From Auanema rhodensis (lineage: Eukaryota; Nematoda; Chromadorea; Rhabditida; Rhabditidae), in contig OZ059898.1 of assembly GCA_964057225.1 (NCBI GenBank), positions 14,781,267 to 14,845,266 on the forward strand: DNA of 64,000 bases. The letters run 5' to 3'. Shown here piece after piece: positions 10,227-20,186 of the stretch. Numbering within the stretch: position 1 is the first letter of the stretch; the number at the start of each line of letters is the position of its first letter. The notes under the pieces are model-generated. The model worked only from the letters and a program-made list of their open reading frames with translations, was not told where the DNA came from and did no database searches. A program made the translations under genes and the position numbers.

Positions 10227-10272
10227 ACGTCATCACGTCACGTGAAACTCACGTAACAGAAAAGGTATATAA
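10227..10272 (+). promoter_or_regulatory. Putative internal promoter of the third BEL/Pao gene
   Basis: Four ACGT cores (10227, 10235, 10240, 10251) form CRE/bZIP-like and CACGTG E-box-like sites, followed by TATATAA at 10266..10272. A start about 30 bases later would make the ATG at 10309 the first in the RNA. The preceding stretch 10047..10226 is AT-rich with no feature seen. Confidence 0.5.
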
Positions 10273-10308
10273 GCAGAAAAAATGACCCTCAAGATCATTC
10301 ATACCAAA

Positions 10309-10811
10309 ATGAGTCAAGAAGAAGTCGTCAACAAATACGAAAAAATCCTGTTAGAAGAAAATATGGAAGTCGTTACCGAACCTGAAAAGGCAACTGAGAA
10401 GAAAGAAGAGACTTATGCTGCTATAACTGAAAGGCTTGCCTTTCTGGAAAAACACGTAATACATATGTGTAAACTCATCACGAAAATGACTGAGGAAGAA
10501 AAAAAATCGGATAAAAAAGTAAATTTTTTAATATAAAACTTAATATCTGGATGATAATTAAGACCCAATCTAGAGAAGAGCCAGTACAAGAAATCAAGAT
10601 GAGATGCAAGTTCTGTTATGGCTCCCACAATTCCGAAAAATGTGGAAACTTCTCCACAAAACTTTCTAAACTGACCAAAGCTGTCTCCTTAAAGTTATGC
10701 CTTTTATGTTTAAACAAACATAAAGGAAAATGCACTAAATCAAAGATTTGTAAATTTTGCGATATTCAAAGATATAATTTTATAATATGTCCATGCATTA
10801 AACAAAAATAA
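10309..10811 (+). CDS. Third BEL/Pao gene: small zinc-knuckle protein, predicted to be spliced
   Basis: Two short frames join in phase if 10519..10562 is removed as an intron, giving about 152 aa (70 from exon 1, 82 from exon 2). Exon 1 is Glu/Lys-rich and probably helical. Exon 2 has CX2CX3HX4C (CKFCYGSHNSEKC), CX2CX3HX3C (CLLCLNKHKGKC) and a Cys-rich end. Order, spacing and linkers resemble the Gag C-terminal knuckles, suggesting a second nucleocapsid-like RNA-binding protein made by the element. An in-frame ATG at 10282 is only 10 bases past the TATA box, so 10309 is preferred. Without splicing these would be two separate ORFs of 84 and 86 aa. Function is inferred. Confidence 0.55.
10519..10562 (+). 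other. Predicted 44-nt intron in the third BEL/Pao gene
   Basis: Starts GTAAAT, ends TTAAG and is AT-rich. Removing it keeps both flanking frames in phase 0 and deletes the stop at the end of the upstream frame. The acceptor lacks a strong pyrimidine tract, so this is moderate evidence only. Confidence 0.5.
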
Positions 10812-10864
10812 ATAATTTAATGTATCACGAATTGTTTACAAATCTACAGCTAGAAACAATATTC

Positions 10865-10873
10865 GGGGCGGAA
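10865..10873 (+). other. Polypurine tract of BEL/Pao element
   Basis: GGGGCGGAA lies directly before the 3' LTR, the expected plus-strand priming position. One C interrupts the purines. Confidence 0.65.
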
Positions 10874-11178
10874 TGTTTCGTATATAGATACGAAAGATAA
10901 GTAAATAGTCATTAAATTAGAAAGAAATTAAGAAAATAGATTTCAAATATAAAATGAGTAAGTTTATTTTTAATATCATTTCTGTAGTGAACGGTCGTAC
11001 ACGGTTCCGTCAAATTTACGTGGAATTGACGTACGCCGATTGTTTTACTTTCAATTCAGTTAATATAATTGACCTACAGCGCGTAGACGCATATAAAGAC
11101 TTCTTAATATTAATTGAATATTATTTAATATACATTCCAAATAAATCATTTTGTAATAAATTGTTTATATTCAATACA
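10874..11178 (+). repeat. BEL/Pao 3' LTR
   Basis: Same 305 bp as the 5' LTR with no differences seen. It is followed directly by the right GTAAC target copy and the rest of the interrupted array spacer. Confidence 0.95.
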
Positions 11179-12660
11179 GTAACAACGATGAATCGGCCCC
11201 GTATTAACTTCTAACAAAAAGATTAAATGCAGAAAAGAGATTTAGAAGAGAGCTGAATTCAAAATATGGAAATTCAGAAGAGAAGATGCCAAAAGATGGC
11301 TTCCCATGCCGGGAATCGAACCCGGGCCGCGTGGGTGAAAACCACGAATCCTAACCACTAGACCACATGGGACACGTTAACTGTTCTTATGATACTACTT
11401 CTTCTATCATTTATCTCGAGGAAGTGAGTAAGCAACAAGGGAAGTAACAACGATGAATTGGTCCCGTATTAACTTCTGACAAAAAGATTAAATGCAGAAA
11501 AGAGATTTAGAAGAGAGCTGAATTCAAAATATGGAAATTCAGAAGAGAAGATGCCAAAAGACGGCTTCCCATGCCGGGAATCGAACCCGGGCCGCGTGGG
11601 TGAAAACCACGAATCCTAACCACTAGACCACATGGGACACGTTAACTGCTCTTATTATACTACTTCTTCTATCATTTACCTCGAGGAAGTGAGTAAGCAA
11701 CAAGGGAAGTAACAACGATGAATCGGCCCCGTATTAACTTCTAACAAAAAGATTAAACGCAGAAAAGAGATTTAGAAGAGAGCTGAATTCAAAATATGGA
11801 AATTCAGAAGAGAAGATGCCAAAAGATGGCTTCCCATGCCGGGAATCGAACCCGGGCCGCGTGGGTGAAAACCACGAATCCTAACCACTAGACCACATGG
11901 GACACGTTAACTGTTCTTATGATACTACTTCTTCTATCATTTACCTCGAGGAAGTGAGTAAGCAACAAGGGAAGTAACAACGATGAATCGGCCCTGTATT
12001 AACTTCTAACAAAAAGATTAAATGCAGAAAAGAGATTTAGAAGAGAGCTGAATTCAAAATATGAAAATTCAAAAGAGAAGATGCCAAAAGATGGCTTCCC
12101 ATGCCGGGAATCGAACCCGGGCCGCGTGGGTGAAAACCACGAATCCTAACCACTAGACCACATGGGACACGTTAACTGTTCTTATGATACTACTTCTTCT
12201 ATCATTTACCTCGAGGAAGTGAGTAAGCAACAAGGGAAGTAACAACGATGAATCGGCCCCGTATTAACTTCTAACAAAACGGTTAAAAGCAGAAAAGAGA
12301 TTTAGAAGAGAGCTGAATTCAAAATATGAAAATTCAAAAGAGAAGATGCCAAAAGATGGCTTCCCATGCCGGGAATCGAACCCGGGCCGCGTGGGTGAAA
12401 ACCACGAATCCTAACCACTAGACCACATGGGACACGTTAACTGTTCTTATGATACTACTTCTTCTATCATTTATCTCGAGGAAGTGAGTAAGCAACAAGG
12501 GAAGTAACAACGATGAATCGGCCCCGTATTATCTTCTAACAAAACGATTAAATGCAGAAAAGAGATTTAGAAGAGAGCTGAATTCAAAATATGGAAATTC
12601 AGAAGAGAAGATGCCAAAAGATGGCTTCCCATGCCGGGAATCGAACCCGGGCCGCGTGGG
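11179..12660 (-). repeat. Tandem tRNA-Glu(UUC) array, segment 2
   Basis: Uninterrupted tRNA bodies start at 11301, 11566, 11831, 12096 and 12361. A sixth, from 12626, is split by an LTR element. The monomer near 11650 has the rare variant CTTATTATAC, also found near 48620 at a matching distance before the second copy of the same LTR element: evidence of block duplication. The spacer near 11452 combines CGATGAAT with TGGTCCC, two alleles usually on different monomers, so it looks recombinant. Confidence 0.96.
12626..12660 (-). pseudogene. tRNA-Glu gene split by LTR element (3' part)
   Basis: The 3' half of a tRNA body; its other 37 nt are at 15911..15947. The break is at the anticodon stem-loop junction. 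TGGG at 12657..12660 is duplicated at 15907..15910. The two parts add up to exactly 72 nt, so the gene was whole before insertion. Confidence 0.93.
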
Positions 12661-12997
12661 CGTTCCGTTATGCTCTCACATCGATCCTATAGACCAATAA
12701 AGCCTACAAGATGAGTGTGATAGTATTCCAGATGTAGCGGTAGATAAAGAGCATAATGGATAAACATAAGACTCGAGAAAGAAAGGTTTATTATGTCTAC
12801 ATGATTACAATAAGTTATATAAGTCTACATAAAGATATAAAGTGAAAGAGAGCTAAGAAAGGAAGACCAACCATCCATAGTCATTCCATAAGGCAAAGCT
12901 GAAGTCTGTGTTCCATATGAAGGGCGTGTCGTCCTCTCTCAGCCTCATGTCGTCTGATTCTAATCCGCCTGCTACGTATTGATTTCCGAATGGAACG
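12661..12997 (-). repeat. Type 1 element LTR, copy A, left (3' LTR in element sense)
   Basis: Direct repeat of 15570..15906 with short inverted ends CGTTCC/GGAACG. On the minus strand it contains AATAAACC, a likely polyadenylation signal, in a context shared with the type 2 LTR (GATAAAGAGCATA and GAAAGGTTTA on the plus strand). Confidence 0.9.
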
Positions 12998-13693
12998 TGC
13001 CATTTTTTTCGAGTCTATGTCGCGTCCTCGCGAATAGCAAAATATGTGGCTTGTTTCAATCGTAGCAGAAGGTTTAGTTTTAAAAAATAAAAATTATAAT
13101 GTTAACATAAAAATAGTAAAGATAAATTACAATATAGTGTTAAACAATATTATCTGAAAATAATTTAATAAAAATTATTTGAAAATACATGAATATTAAG
13201 GAATAAAACAATCTTTTAGAATACCAGGGCTATATTTTGTCAGCGAGAGTGCGCAAAATAGCTTTTTAGGCACGACGCTGCATGTCTAACTTGTTTGAGT
13301 ATAGAGAAACAAGAGTCATGCTATATTATCGATGGAGCTAGCATGTTTCTTCAGCGTATTCAAAGCGAATTGTAATAATAAAAAAAATTGAATTAAATCC
13401 CATATAATTTCCGGAATTGAATCATTAACTACTTGATAAGGACTGTTGCTCAGATGAATATGCAATATAATGTCTCTTATCTTTCATTTCTTCTTTATTT
13501 ACGGGAAATTATTTGAAATTGATGAAGTTTTATAATCATATATGCTTTGAAACTGAAATGCTTTTTGATTATTAGCTTACATCTCGTCTTACTCAAGTTT
13601 TTCAATGATATAATAATATTAATAGCTCTGGTTTTTTAAAGAGAGTTGATACAAAATTTTACAATAATTCTATCAATCTCGAAATTATTTCTT
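12998..13693. other. Non-coding 3' region of type 1 element, copy A
   Basis: AT-rich, no plausible coding frame. In element sense it ends at the 3' LTR with AAAAAAATGGCA, the best candidate for a plus-strand primer tract. Confidence 0.5.
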
Positions 13694-14158
13694 TCATCGT
13701 CTTCTTCTTGGTGGTAGCCAATTTTGGTCCGATGGGTCTTCTGGTTCTGTTTCTTCAGTAGAGTCATAGTTATCGTTACTATTTATGACTTTTATGATCT
13801 CAATATCGCTGTCGTCGTCCGTGTCATAAGTCGTTGTATTTGATCGCGTGTTTTGAGCGATTGTATGGTCCATTTTGCGTTTTTTTTTAGCAGTAACTGG
13901 TGTTTGTTCTTCCACTATGATGGATGTTTCTTCTCCTCCTGGTGGTACGTAATCCTCGTCGCTTAATCGTTCAGTAGGTGAATAAGTGCCTGCACGAGGA
14001 GTAAAGAATTTGTCGGTTTTGTGCTCGGCTTTCTGTTCGTCTTCGATTATAGCGATGCTCTGCGCGCGAGCTCGGCTTCTGGTGAGTGGAGCTGAGTCTC
14101 GCAGATCAAAATCAGTTCGTGTACTGAGAGGTACAGCTGATCGGAATCGCTTATCCAC
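13694..14158 (-). CDS. Unrecognised 154-aa protein of type 1 LTR element
   Basis: I do not recognise this protein. It is highly charged and probably disordered: an Arg-rich start (LTRSRARAQ), a Pro/Glu-rich middle (DEDYVPPGGEE), a basic KKKRKM stretch that could be a nuclear localisation signal, an acidic DTDDDSDIEI segment and a PPRRRR end. There is no knuckle, protease or polymerase motif. It lies nearer the 3' LTR than the 5' LTR. Copy B (50663..51127) has the same protein, but since copy B arose by block duplication this is weak evidence of selection. It might be a remnant of a Gag-like or accessory protein. Confidence 0.5.
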   Translation of the reverse strand: MDKRFRSAVPLSTRTDFDLRDSAPLTRSRARAQSIAIIEDEQKAEHKTDKFFTPRAGTYSPTERLSDEDYVPPGGEETSIIVEEQTPVTAKKKRKMDHTIAQNTRSNTTTYDTDDDSDIEIIKVINSNDNYDSTEETEPEDPSDQNWLPPRRRR

Positions 14159-15556
14159 TTTGGTAGCGCTCTTGGTTTGGAAAAACCTTGAGTGTTTAGT
14201 AACGTGGGGGATTTTGAGACGTTAATGAGTGTTATGGATAAGGAGTTTTGGAAAAGGGGTGAGAAAGCTGTGAGTAACTGGTTTGTATAGTCGGCGTTAA
14301 GGAATGAATCTAAGTTGTGGCCATCAACAGAGATCCGCCTACTACCGTATGAAAATTTGGACTTTGTTCGCTTTCCAATTTAATATTCTTAAATGTATAT
14401 AATTCAACCAGTTTGTATATGTTCAAAAATGTTCAGTGCTCACTTGATTGATGCCTGAGCAATCTCATTAGTCCTTATTCCCACTTTTTTTTCTTTTTTT
14501 CTGACGATTCTGATCTTCTTGGACTCACGAGTGATCGAAAATGCCACGAAAATGGACTTTGGTAAATGTTCAAAGGATTTTAGCGGTTTTCATAATGTAC
14601 ATTCGTAATAGCATTACTCTTTAAGGAAGCAATTTGGAAAACGAATGAGTACCGTAGTCCCATCATGATCAGAAATCTAGTTTTAAAATTATGGCTAGGA
14701 ATAGATGACTAAAGATTACAATAACTATATTTAAAGAATTATGGTGTTTAGGAATGAGTCTTATGCTTCAAAACAACAATAACGGTATGAGGAAGGTGAC
14801 ATATAGTAAGGGGAGAAAATCCAAACTGATATGCTTAAGCCAACACGACCTGATAGACAATCACTAATAATAATTCAGTTCGTAAAATTGTACAGGATTT
14901 TTCGGACTATAGCGATCTTAAAATTCACTTTTCATAATATTCCTCCCATTTAGGTGAGGTTTCCCGTGTAAATTCAATGCGTTATCAAAATATTTTTAGA
15001 TGTTAATGGCAAAAAGTTGTCTGAACAGAAATGTAACGCAAAATAAAATAGTCCTGATCGCAAAATATGAAATAATCTCAATTTGGTGCGCAAAATTGTT
15101 TCATCCACAAAAATAAAGAAATAACCGTGGCTATTCTTTCCTCGAAGCCAAAATCAATCCTTAAAAGGAGAAAGTGTAGGCATAAATCTCAAAAAAAAAT
15201 TATCCTTGGGTGAATTTGTTCACTAATTCATCCTAGGGTCCTCAAAAATGCTTCGAGTTCGGGTAACAGAGTATTCGATGTTAACAGCAAGGGTATAAAA
15301 ATTGTTGGGTTCAGACAGACAGAAAATTGTGAACAAACGGGAAAATATAACTTCAGTTTCAAAAAATATAAAATATCCATCTCCAAAAGGAGTGGTCCTT
15401 GCATCTGTTCCCTTTTAAACGTTGTTGGCCCCACCGTATTGTGTTAAGACATGGAGTAGATGGTTTAGAGATATAAGAGAATTCAGATTCAATGAATTGT
15501 ATTAAAAATAACGAAATATAAGAGAAAATAGTCAAGAATCAAGATAAAATGTTCGA
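14159..15556. other. Long leader region of type 1 element, copy A
   Basis: About 1.4 kb between the primer site and the 154-aa frame, AT-rich and with many stops in all frames. A 68-aa minus-strand frame at 15228..15434 has no recognisable features. The region may hold packaging signals, but nothing specific is visible. Confidence 0.5.
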
Positions 15557-15569
15557 GGTGGAACCTCCA
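15557..15569 (-). other. Primer-binding site of type 1 element, tRNA-Gln
   Basis: On the minus strand TGGAGGTTCCACC follows the 5' LTR directly. It complements the 3' end of animal tRNA-Gln, whose acceptor ends in GGAACCT plus CCA (remembered sequence). Thirteen bases match. The minus-strand primer site fixes the element's orientation. Confidence 0.75.
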
Positions 15570-15906
15570 CGTTCCGTTATGCTCTCACGTCGATCCTATA
15601 GACCAATAAAGCCTACAAGATGAGTGTGATAGTATTCCAGATGTAGCGGTAGATAAAGAGCATAATGGATAAACATAAGACTCGAGAAAGAAAGGTTTCT
15701 TATGTCTACATGATTACAATAAGTTATATAAGTCTACATAAAGATATAAAGTGAAAGAGAGCTAAGAAAGGAAGACCAACCATCCATAGTCATTCCATAA
15801 GGCAAAGCTGAAGTCTGTGTTCCATATGAAGGGCGTGTCGTCCTCTCTCAGCCTCATGTCGTCTGATTCTAATCCGCCTGCTACGTATTGATTTCCGAAT
15901 GGAACG
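15570..15906 (-). repeat. Type 1 element LTR, copy A, right (5' LTR in element sense)
   Basis: Matches the left LTR except near 15589 (G for A) and near 15699 (C for A). Both differences recur between the LTRs of copy B, so they predate the block duplication. Confidence 0.9.
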
Positions 15907-15910
15907 TGGG

Positions 15911-15947
15911 TGAAAACCACGAATCCTAACCACTAGACCACATGGGA
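15911..15947 (-). pseudogene. tRNA-Glu gene split by LTR element (5' part)
   Basis: The D arm and half of the anticodon arm of the copy whose 3' part is 12626..12660. The A box is intact but the B box lies 3.2 kb away, so normal Pol III transcription is not expected. Confidence 0.93.
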
Positions 15948-18260
15948 CACGTTAACTGTTCTTATGATACTACTTCTTCTATCATTTACCTCGAGGAAGT
16001 GAGTAAGCAACAAGGGAAGTAACAACGATGAATCGGCCCCGTATTAACTTCTAACAAAACGATTAAATGCAGAAAAGAAATTTAGAAGAGAGCTGAATTC
16101 AAAATATGGAAATTCAGAAGAGAAGATGCCAAAAGATGGCTTCCCATGCCGGGAATCGAACCCGGGCCGCGTGGGTGAAAACCACGAATCCTAACCACTA
16201 GACCACATGGGACACGTTAACTGTTCTTATGATACTACTTCTTCTATCATTTACCTCGAGGAAGTGAGTAAGCAACAAGGGAAGTAACAATGATGAATTG
16301 GTCCCGTATTAACTTCTAACAAAAAGATTAAATGCAGAAAAGAGATTTAGAAGAGAGCTGAATTCAAAATATGGAAATTCAGAAGAGAAGATGCCAAAAG
16401 ATGGCTTCCCATGCCGGGAATCGAACCCGGGCCGCGTGGGTGAAAACCACGAATCCTAACCACTAGACCACATGGGACACGTTAACTGTTCTTATGATAC
16501 TACTTCTTCTATCATTTACCTCGAGGAAGTGAGTAAGCAACAAGTGAAGTAACAACGATGAATCGGCCCCGTATTAACTTCTAACAAAAAGATTAAATGC
16601 AGAAAAGAGATTTAGAAGAGAGCTGAATTCAAAATATGAAAATTCAAAAGAGAAGATGCCAAAAGATGGCTTCCCATGCCGGGAATCGAACCCGGGCCGC
16701 GTGGGTGAAAACCACGAATCCTAACCACTAGACCACATGGGACACGTTAACTGTTCTTATGATACTACTTCTTCTATCATTTACCTCGAGGAAGTGAGTA
16801 AGCAACAAGGGAAGTAACAACGATGAATCGGCCCCGTATTAACTTCTAACAAAACGATTAAATGCAGAAAAGAGATTTAGAAGAGAGCTGAATTCAAAAT
16901 ATGGAAATTCGGAAGAGAAGATGCCAAAAGATGGCTTCCCATGCCGGGAATCGAACCCGGGCCGCGTGGGTGAAAACCACGAATCCTAACCACTAGACCA
17001 CATGGGACACGTTAACTGTTCTTATGATACTACTTCTTCTATCATTTACCTCGAGGAAGTGAGTAAGCAACAAGGGAAGTAACAACGATGAATCGGCCCC
17101 GTATTAACTTCTAACAAAACGATTAAATGCAGAAAAGAGATTTAGAAGAGAGCTGAATTCAAAATATGGAAATTCAGAAGAGAAGATGCCAAAAGATGGC
17201 TTCCCATGCCGGGAATCGAACCCGGGCCGCGTGGGTGAAAACCACGAATCCTAACCACTAGACCACATGGGACACGTTAACTGTTCTTATGATACTACTT
17301 CTTCTATCATTTACCTCGAGGAAGTGAGTAAGCAACAAGGGAAGTAACAACGATGAATCGGCCCCGTATTAACTTCTAACAAAACGATTAAAAGCAGAAA
17401 AGAGATTTAGAAGAGAGCTGATTTCAAAATATGGAAATTCAGAAGAGAAGATGCCAAAAGATGGCTTCCCATGCCGGGAATCGAACCCGGGCCGCGTGGG
17501 TGAAAACCACGAATCCTAACCACTAGACCACATGGGACACGTTAACTGTTCTTATGATACTACTTCTTCTATCATTTACCTCGAGGAAGTGAGTAAGCAA
17601 CAAGGGAAGTAACAACGATGAATCGGCCCCGTATTAACTTCTAACAAAACGATTAAATGCAGAAAAGAGATTTAGAAGAGAGCTGAATTCAAAATATGGA
17701 AATTCAGAAGAGAAGATGCCAAAAGATGGCTTCCCATGCCGGGAATCGAACCCGGGCCGCGTGGGTGAAAACCACGAATCCTAACCACTAGACCACATGG
17801 GACACGTTAACTGTTCTTATGATACTACTTCTTCTATCATTTACCTCGAGGAAGTGAGTAAGCAACAAGGGAAGTAACAACGATGAATCGGCCCCGTATT
17901 AACTTCTAACAAAACGATTAAATGCAGAAAAGAGATTTAGAAGAGAGCTGAATTCAAAATATGGAAATTCAGAAGAGAAGATGCCAAAAGATGGCTTCCC
18001 ATGCCGGGAATCGAACCCGGGCCGCGTGGGTGAAAACCACGAATCCTAACCACTAGACCACATGGGACACGTTAACTGTTCTTATGATACTACTTCTTCT
18101 ATCATTTACCTCGAGGAAGTGAGTAAGCAACAAGGGAAGTAACAATGATGAATTGGTCCCGTATTAACTTCTAACAAAAAGATTAAATGCAGAAAAGAGA
18201 TTTAGAAGAGAGCTGAATTCAAAATATGGAAATTCAGAAGAGAAGATGCCAAAAGATGGC

Positions 18261-18332
18261 TTCCCATGCCGGGAATCGAACCCAGGCCGCGTGGGTGAAA
18301 ACCACGAATCCTAACCACTAGACCACATGGGA
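18261..18332 (-). tRNA. tRNA-Glu(UUC), T-stem wobble variant
   Basis: C50T in the T stem turns a C-G pair into a U-G wobble, so folding should hold. It was seen only in this copy. Confidence 0.9.
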
Positions 18333-19571
18333 CACGTTAACTGTTCTTATGATACTACTTCTTCTATCATTTACCTCGAGGAAGTGAGTAAGCAACAAGG
18401 GAAGTAACAACGATGAATCGGCCCCGTATTAACTTCTAACAAAACGATTAAAAGCAGAAAAGAGATTTAGAAGAGAGCTGATTTCAAAATATGGAAATTC
18501 AGAAGAGAAGATGCCAAAAGATGGCTTCCCATGCCGGGAATCGAACCCGGGCCGCGTGGGTGAAAACCACGAATCCTAACCACTAGACCACATGGGACAC
18601 GTTAACTGTTCTTATGATACTACTTCTTCTATCATTTACCTCGAGGAAGTGAGTAAGCAACAAGGGAAGTAACAACGATGAATCGGCCCCGTATTAACTT
18701 CTAACAAAACGATTAAATGCAGAAAAGAGATTTAGAAGAGAGCTGAATTCAAAATATGGAAATTCAGAAGAGAAGATGCCAAAAGATGGCTTCCCATGCC
18801 GGGAATCGAACCCGGGCCGCGTGGGTGAAAACCACGAATCCTAACCACTAGACCACATGGGACACGTTAACTGTTCTTATGATACTACTTCTTCTATCAT
18901 TTACCTCGAGGAAGTGAGTAAGCAACAAGGGAAGTAACAACGATGAATCGGCCCCGTATTAACTTCTAACAAAACGATTAAAAGCAGAAAAGAGATTTAG
19001 AAGAGAGCTGAATTCAAAATATGAAAATTCAGAAGAGAAGATGCCAAAAGATGGCTTCCCATGCCGGGAATCGAACCCGGGCCGCGTGGGTGAAAACCAC
19101 GAATCCTAACCACTAGACCACATGGGACACGTTAACTGTTCTTATGATACTACTTCTTCTATCATTTACCTCGAGGAAGTGAGTAAGCAACAAGGGAAGT
19201 AACAACGATGAATCGGCCCCGTATTAACTTCTAACAAAACGATTAAAAGCAGAAAACAGATTTAGAAGAGAGTTGATTTCAAAATATGGAAATTCAGAAG
19301 AGAAGATGCCAAAAGATGGCTTCCCATGCCGGGAATCGAACCCGGGCCGCGTGGGTGAAAACCACGAATCCTAACCACTAGACCACATGGGACACGTTAA
19401 CTGTTCTTATGATACTACTTCTTCTATCATTTACCTCGAGGAAGTGAGTAAGCAACAAGGGAAGTAACAACGATGAATCGGCCCCGTATTAACTTCTAAC
19501 AAAACGATTAAATGCAGAAAAGAGATTTAGAAGAGAGCTGAATTCAAAATATGGAAATTGAGAAGAGAAGA

Positions 19572-19984
19572 CGTTCCATGTTGGTTCCCCAGGGTTCCGG
19601 CTGGGTAACCACATGGAATTACTTTCTTTTCTTCCAAATATAAATGATAAAGAGCATAGAGAGAAAGGTTTATTTATGATAAAGTATACAAATTACAATA
19701 ATAAAAGTTACATAATGATTCCTAGTCGCAGCCCAAAGGACTCGTAAGGAAACCTTATATAGTATTCCTTACGAGCATAAAAAGTGGTTATATCAGGTCC
19801 GCGGAACTTGGTTCCGCTTGAATTGGGCTTTCTTTAATTAAACTTAATATGAAAAAATGTTCGTTCATTGTTGCATTGAATTCCTGTTTCTCAAATGTAG
19901 CGTCAGCTATTTGTTTTTATAATGTTCCGTTTTATAAGCGATTGACGTTGTCAATCGCTCTACTTATAGGACACGTATGGAACA
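19572..19984 (-). repeat. Type 2 element LTR, left (3' LTR in element sense)
   Basis: Direct repeat of 23344..23756. It contains several GGTTCC/GGAACC short inverted motifs and, on the minus strand, AATAAACC as a likely polyadenylation signal. Confidence 0.9.
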
Positions 19985-20186
19985 TGCCTAATATCGAAAA
20001 AGTAGCTGACCTCAGCTACATCGAGAAAGTGAAATTCCATGCAAATGTGAAAGTTGTATGAAATGTTTCAAAAAATAAAAGAATACTTATAATACAGAAC
20101 AATTTTATGAGAAAAAATAAAGGAAAACAATGTAATTACAAAATAATATATCATATATCATACTGGGAATCTTTCAAAAGTTCTTT

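Larger units (their letters stand above)
3794..11178 (+). mobile_element. BEL/Pao LTR retrotransposon, apparently intact
   Basis: A 7,385-bp element bounded by 305-bp LTRs that begin TG and end CA, with the 5-bp target duplication GTAAC at 3789..3793 and 11179..11183. It sits in an array spacer; removing it restores a normal monomer. Internal order is primer-binding site, gag, protease, reverse transcriptase, RNase H, integrase, a third small gene and a polypurine tract. The DUF1759-like Gag core, A17-type protease, DUF5641-like C terminus and tRNA-Gly primer site together indicate BEL/Pao. The LTRs look identical and the main frames are open, so insertion was recent. Confidence 0.95.
12661..15906 (-). 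mobile_element. Gln-primed LTR element type 1, copy A (no pol)
   Basis: A 3,246-bp element with 337-bp terminal direct repeats and a 4-bp TGGG target duplication. The only plausible coding frame and the primer site put its sense on the minus strand, so the 5' LTR is 15570..15906. The primer site matches tRNA-Gln. No protease, reverse transcriptase or integrase motifs were seen, so it must use enzymes in trans. LTR ends are CGTTCC...GGAACG, not TG...CA. The two LTRs differ at about two bases. Type 2 at 19572 shares the primer site and LTR motifs. Confidence 0.85.
15907..19571 (-). repeat. Tandem tRNA-Glu(UUC) array, segment 3
   Basis: Thirteen uninterrupted tRNA bodies start at 16141 and then every 265 bp to 19321. 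Before them is the 5' remainder (15911..15947) of the tRNA gene split by the type 1 element. Early monomers carry TGATGAATTGGTCCC and then CAAGTGAAG, the same order as downstream of copy B near 53260 and 53510. The segment ends where the type 2 LTR element enters a monomer of the 33-bp-duplication class. Confidence 0.96.

Noticed and set aside
13986-14225. 79-aa plus-strand frame opposite the 154-aa frame (also 50955..51194)
   Set aside because: A shadow of the minus-strand frame, with low-complexity content from the complementary strand.
15228-15434. 68-aa minus-strand frame in type 1 element (also 52196..52402)
   Set aside because: No recognisable motif, short, and its second copy is a block duplication, so identity says nothing about selection.
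12661-15906. Type 1 element as a DNA transposon with long terminal repeats
   Set aside because: The terminal repeats are direct, and a tRNA-Gln primer site lies exactly next to one of them, which fits an LTR retroelement.
19849-20061. 70-aa plus-strand frame in the left type 2 LTR (also at 23621)
   Set aside because: Antisense to the element and confined mostly to LTR sequence; no coding features.
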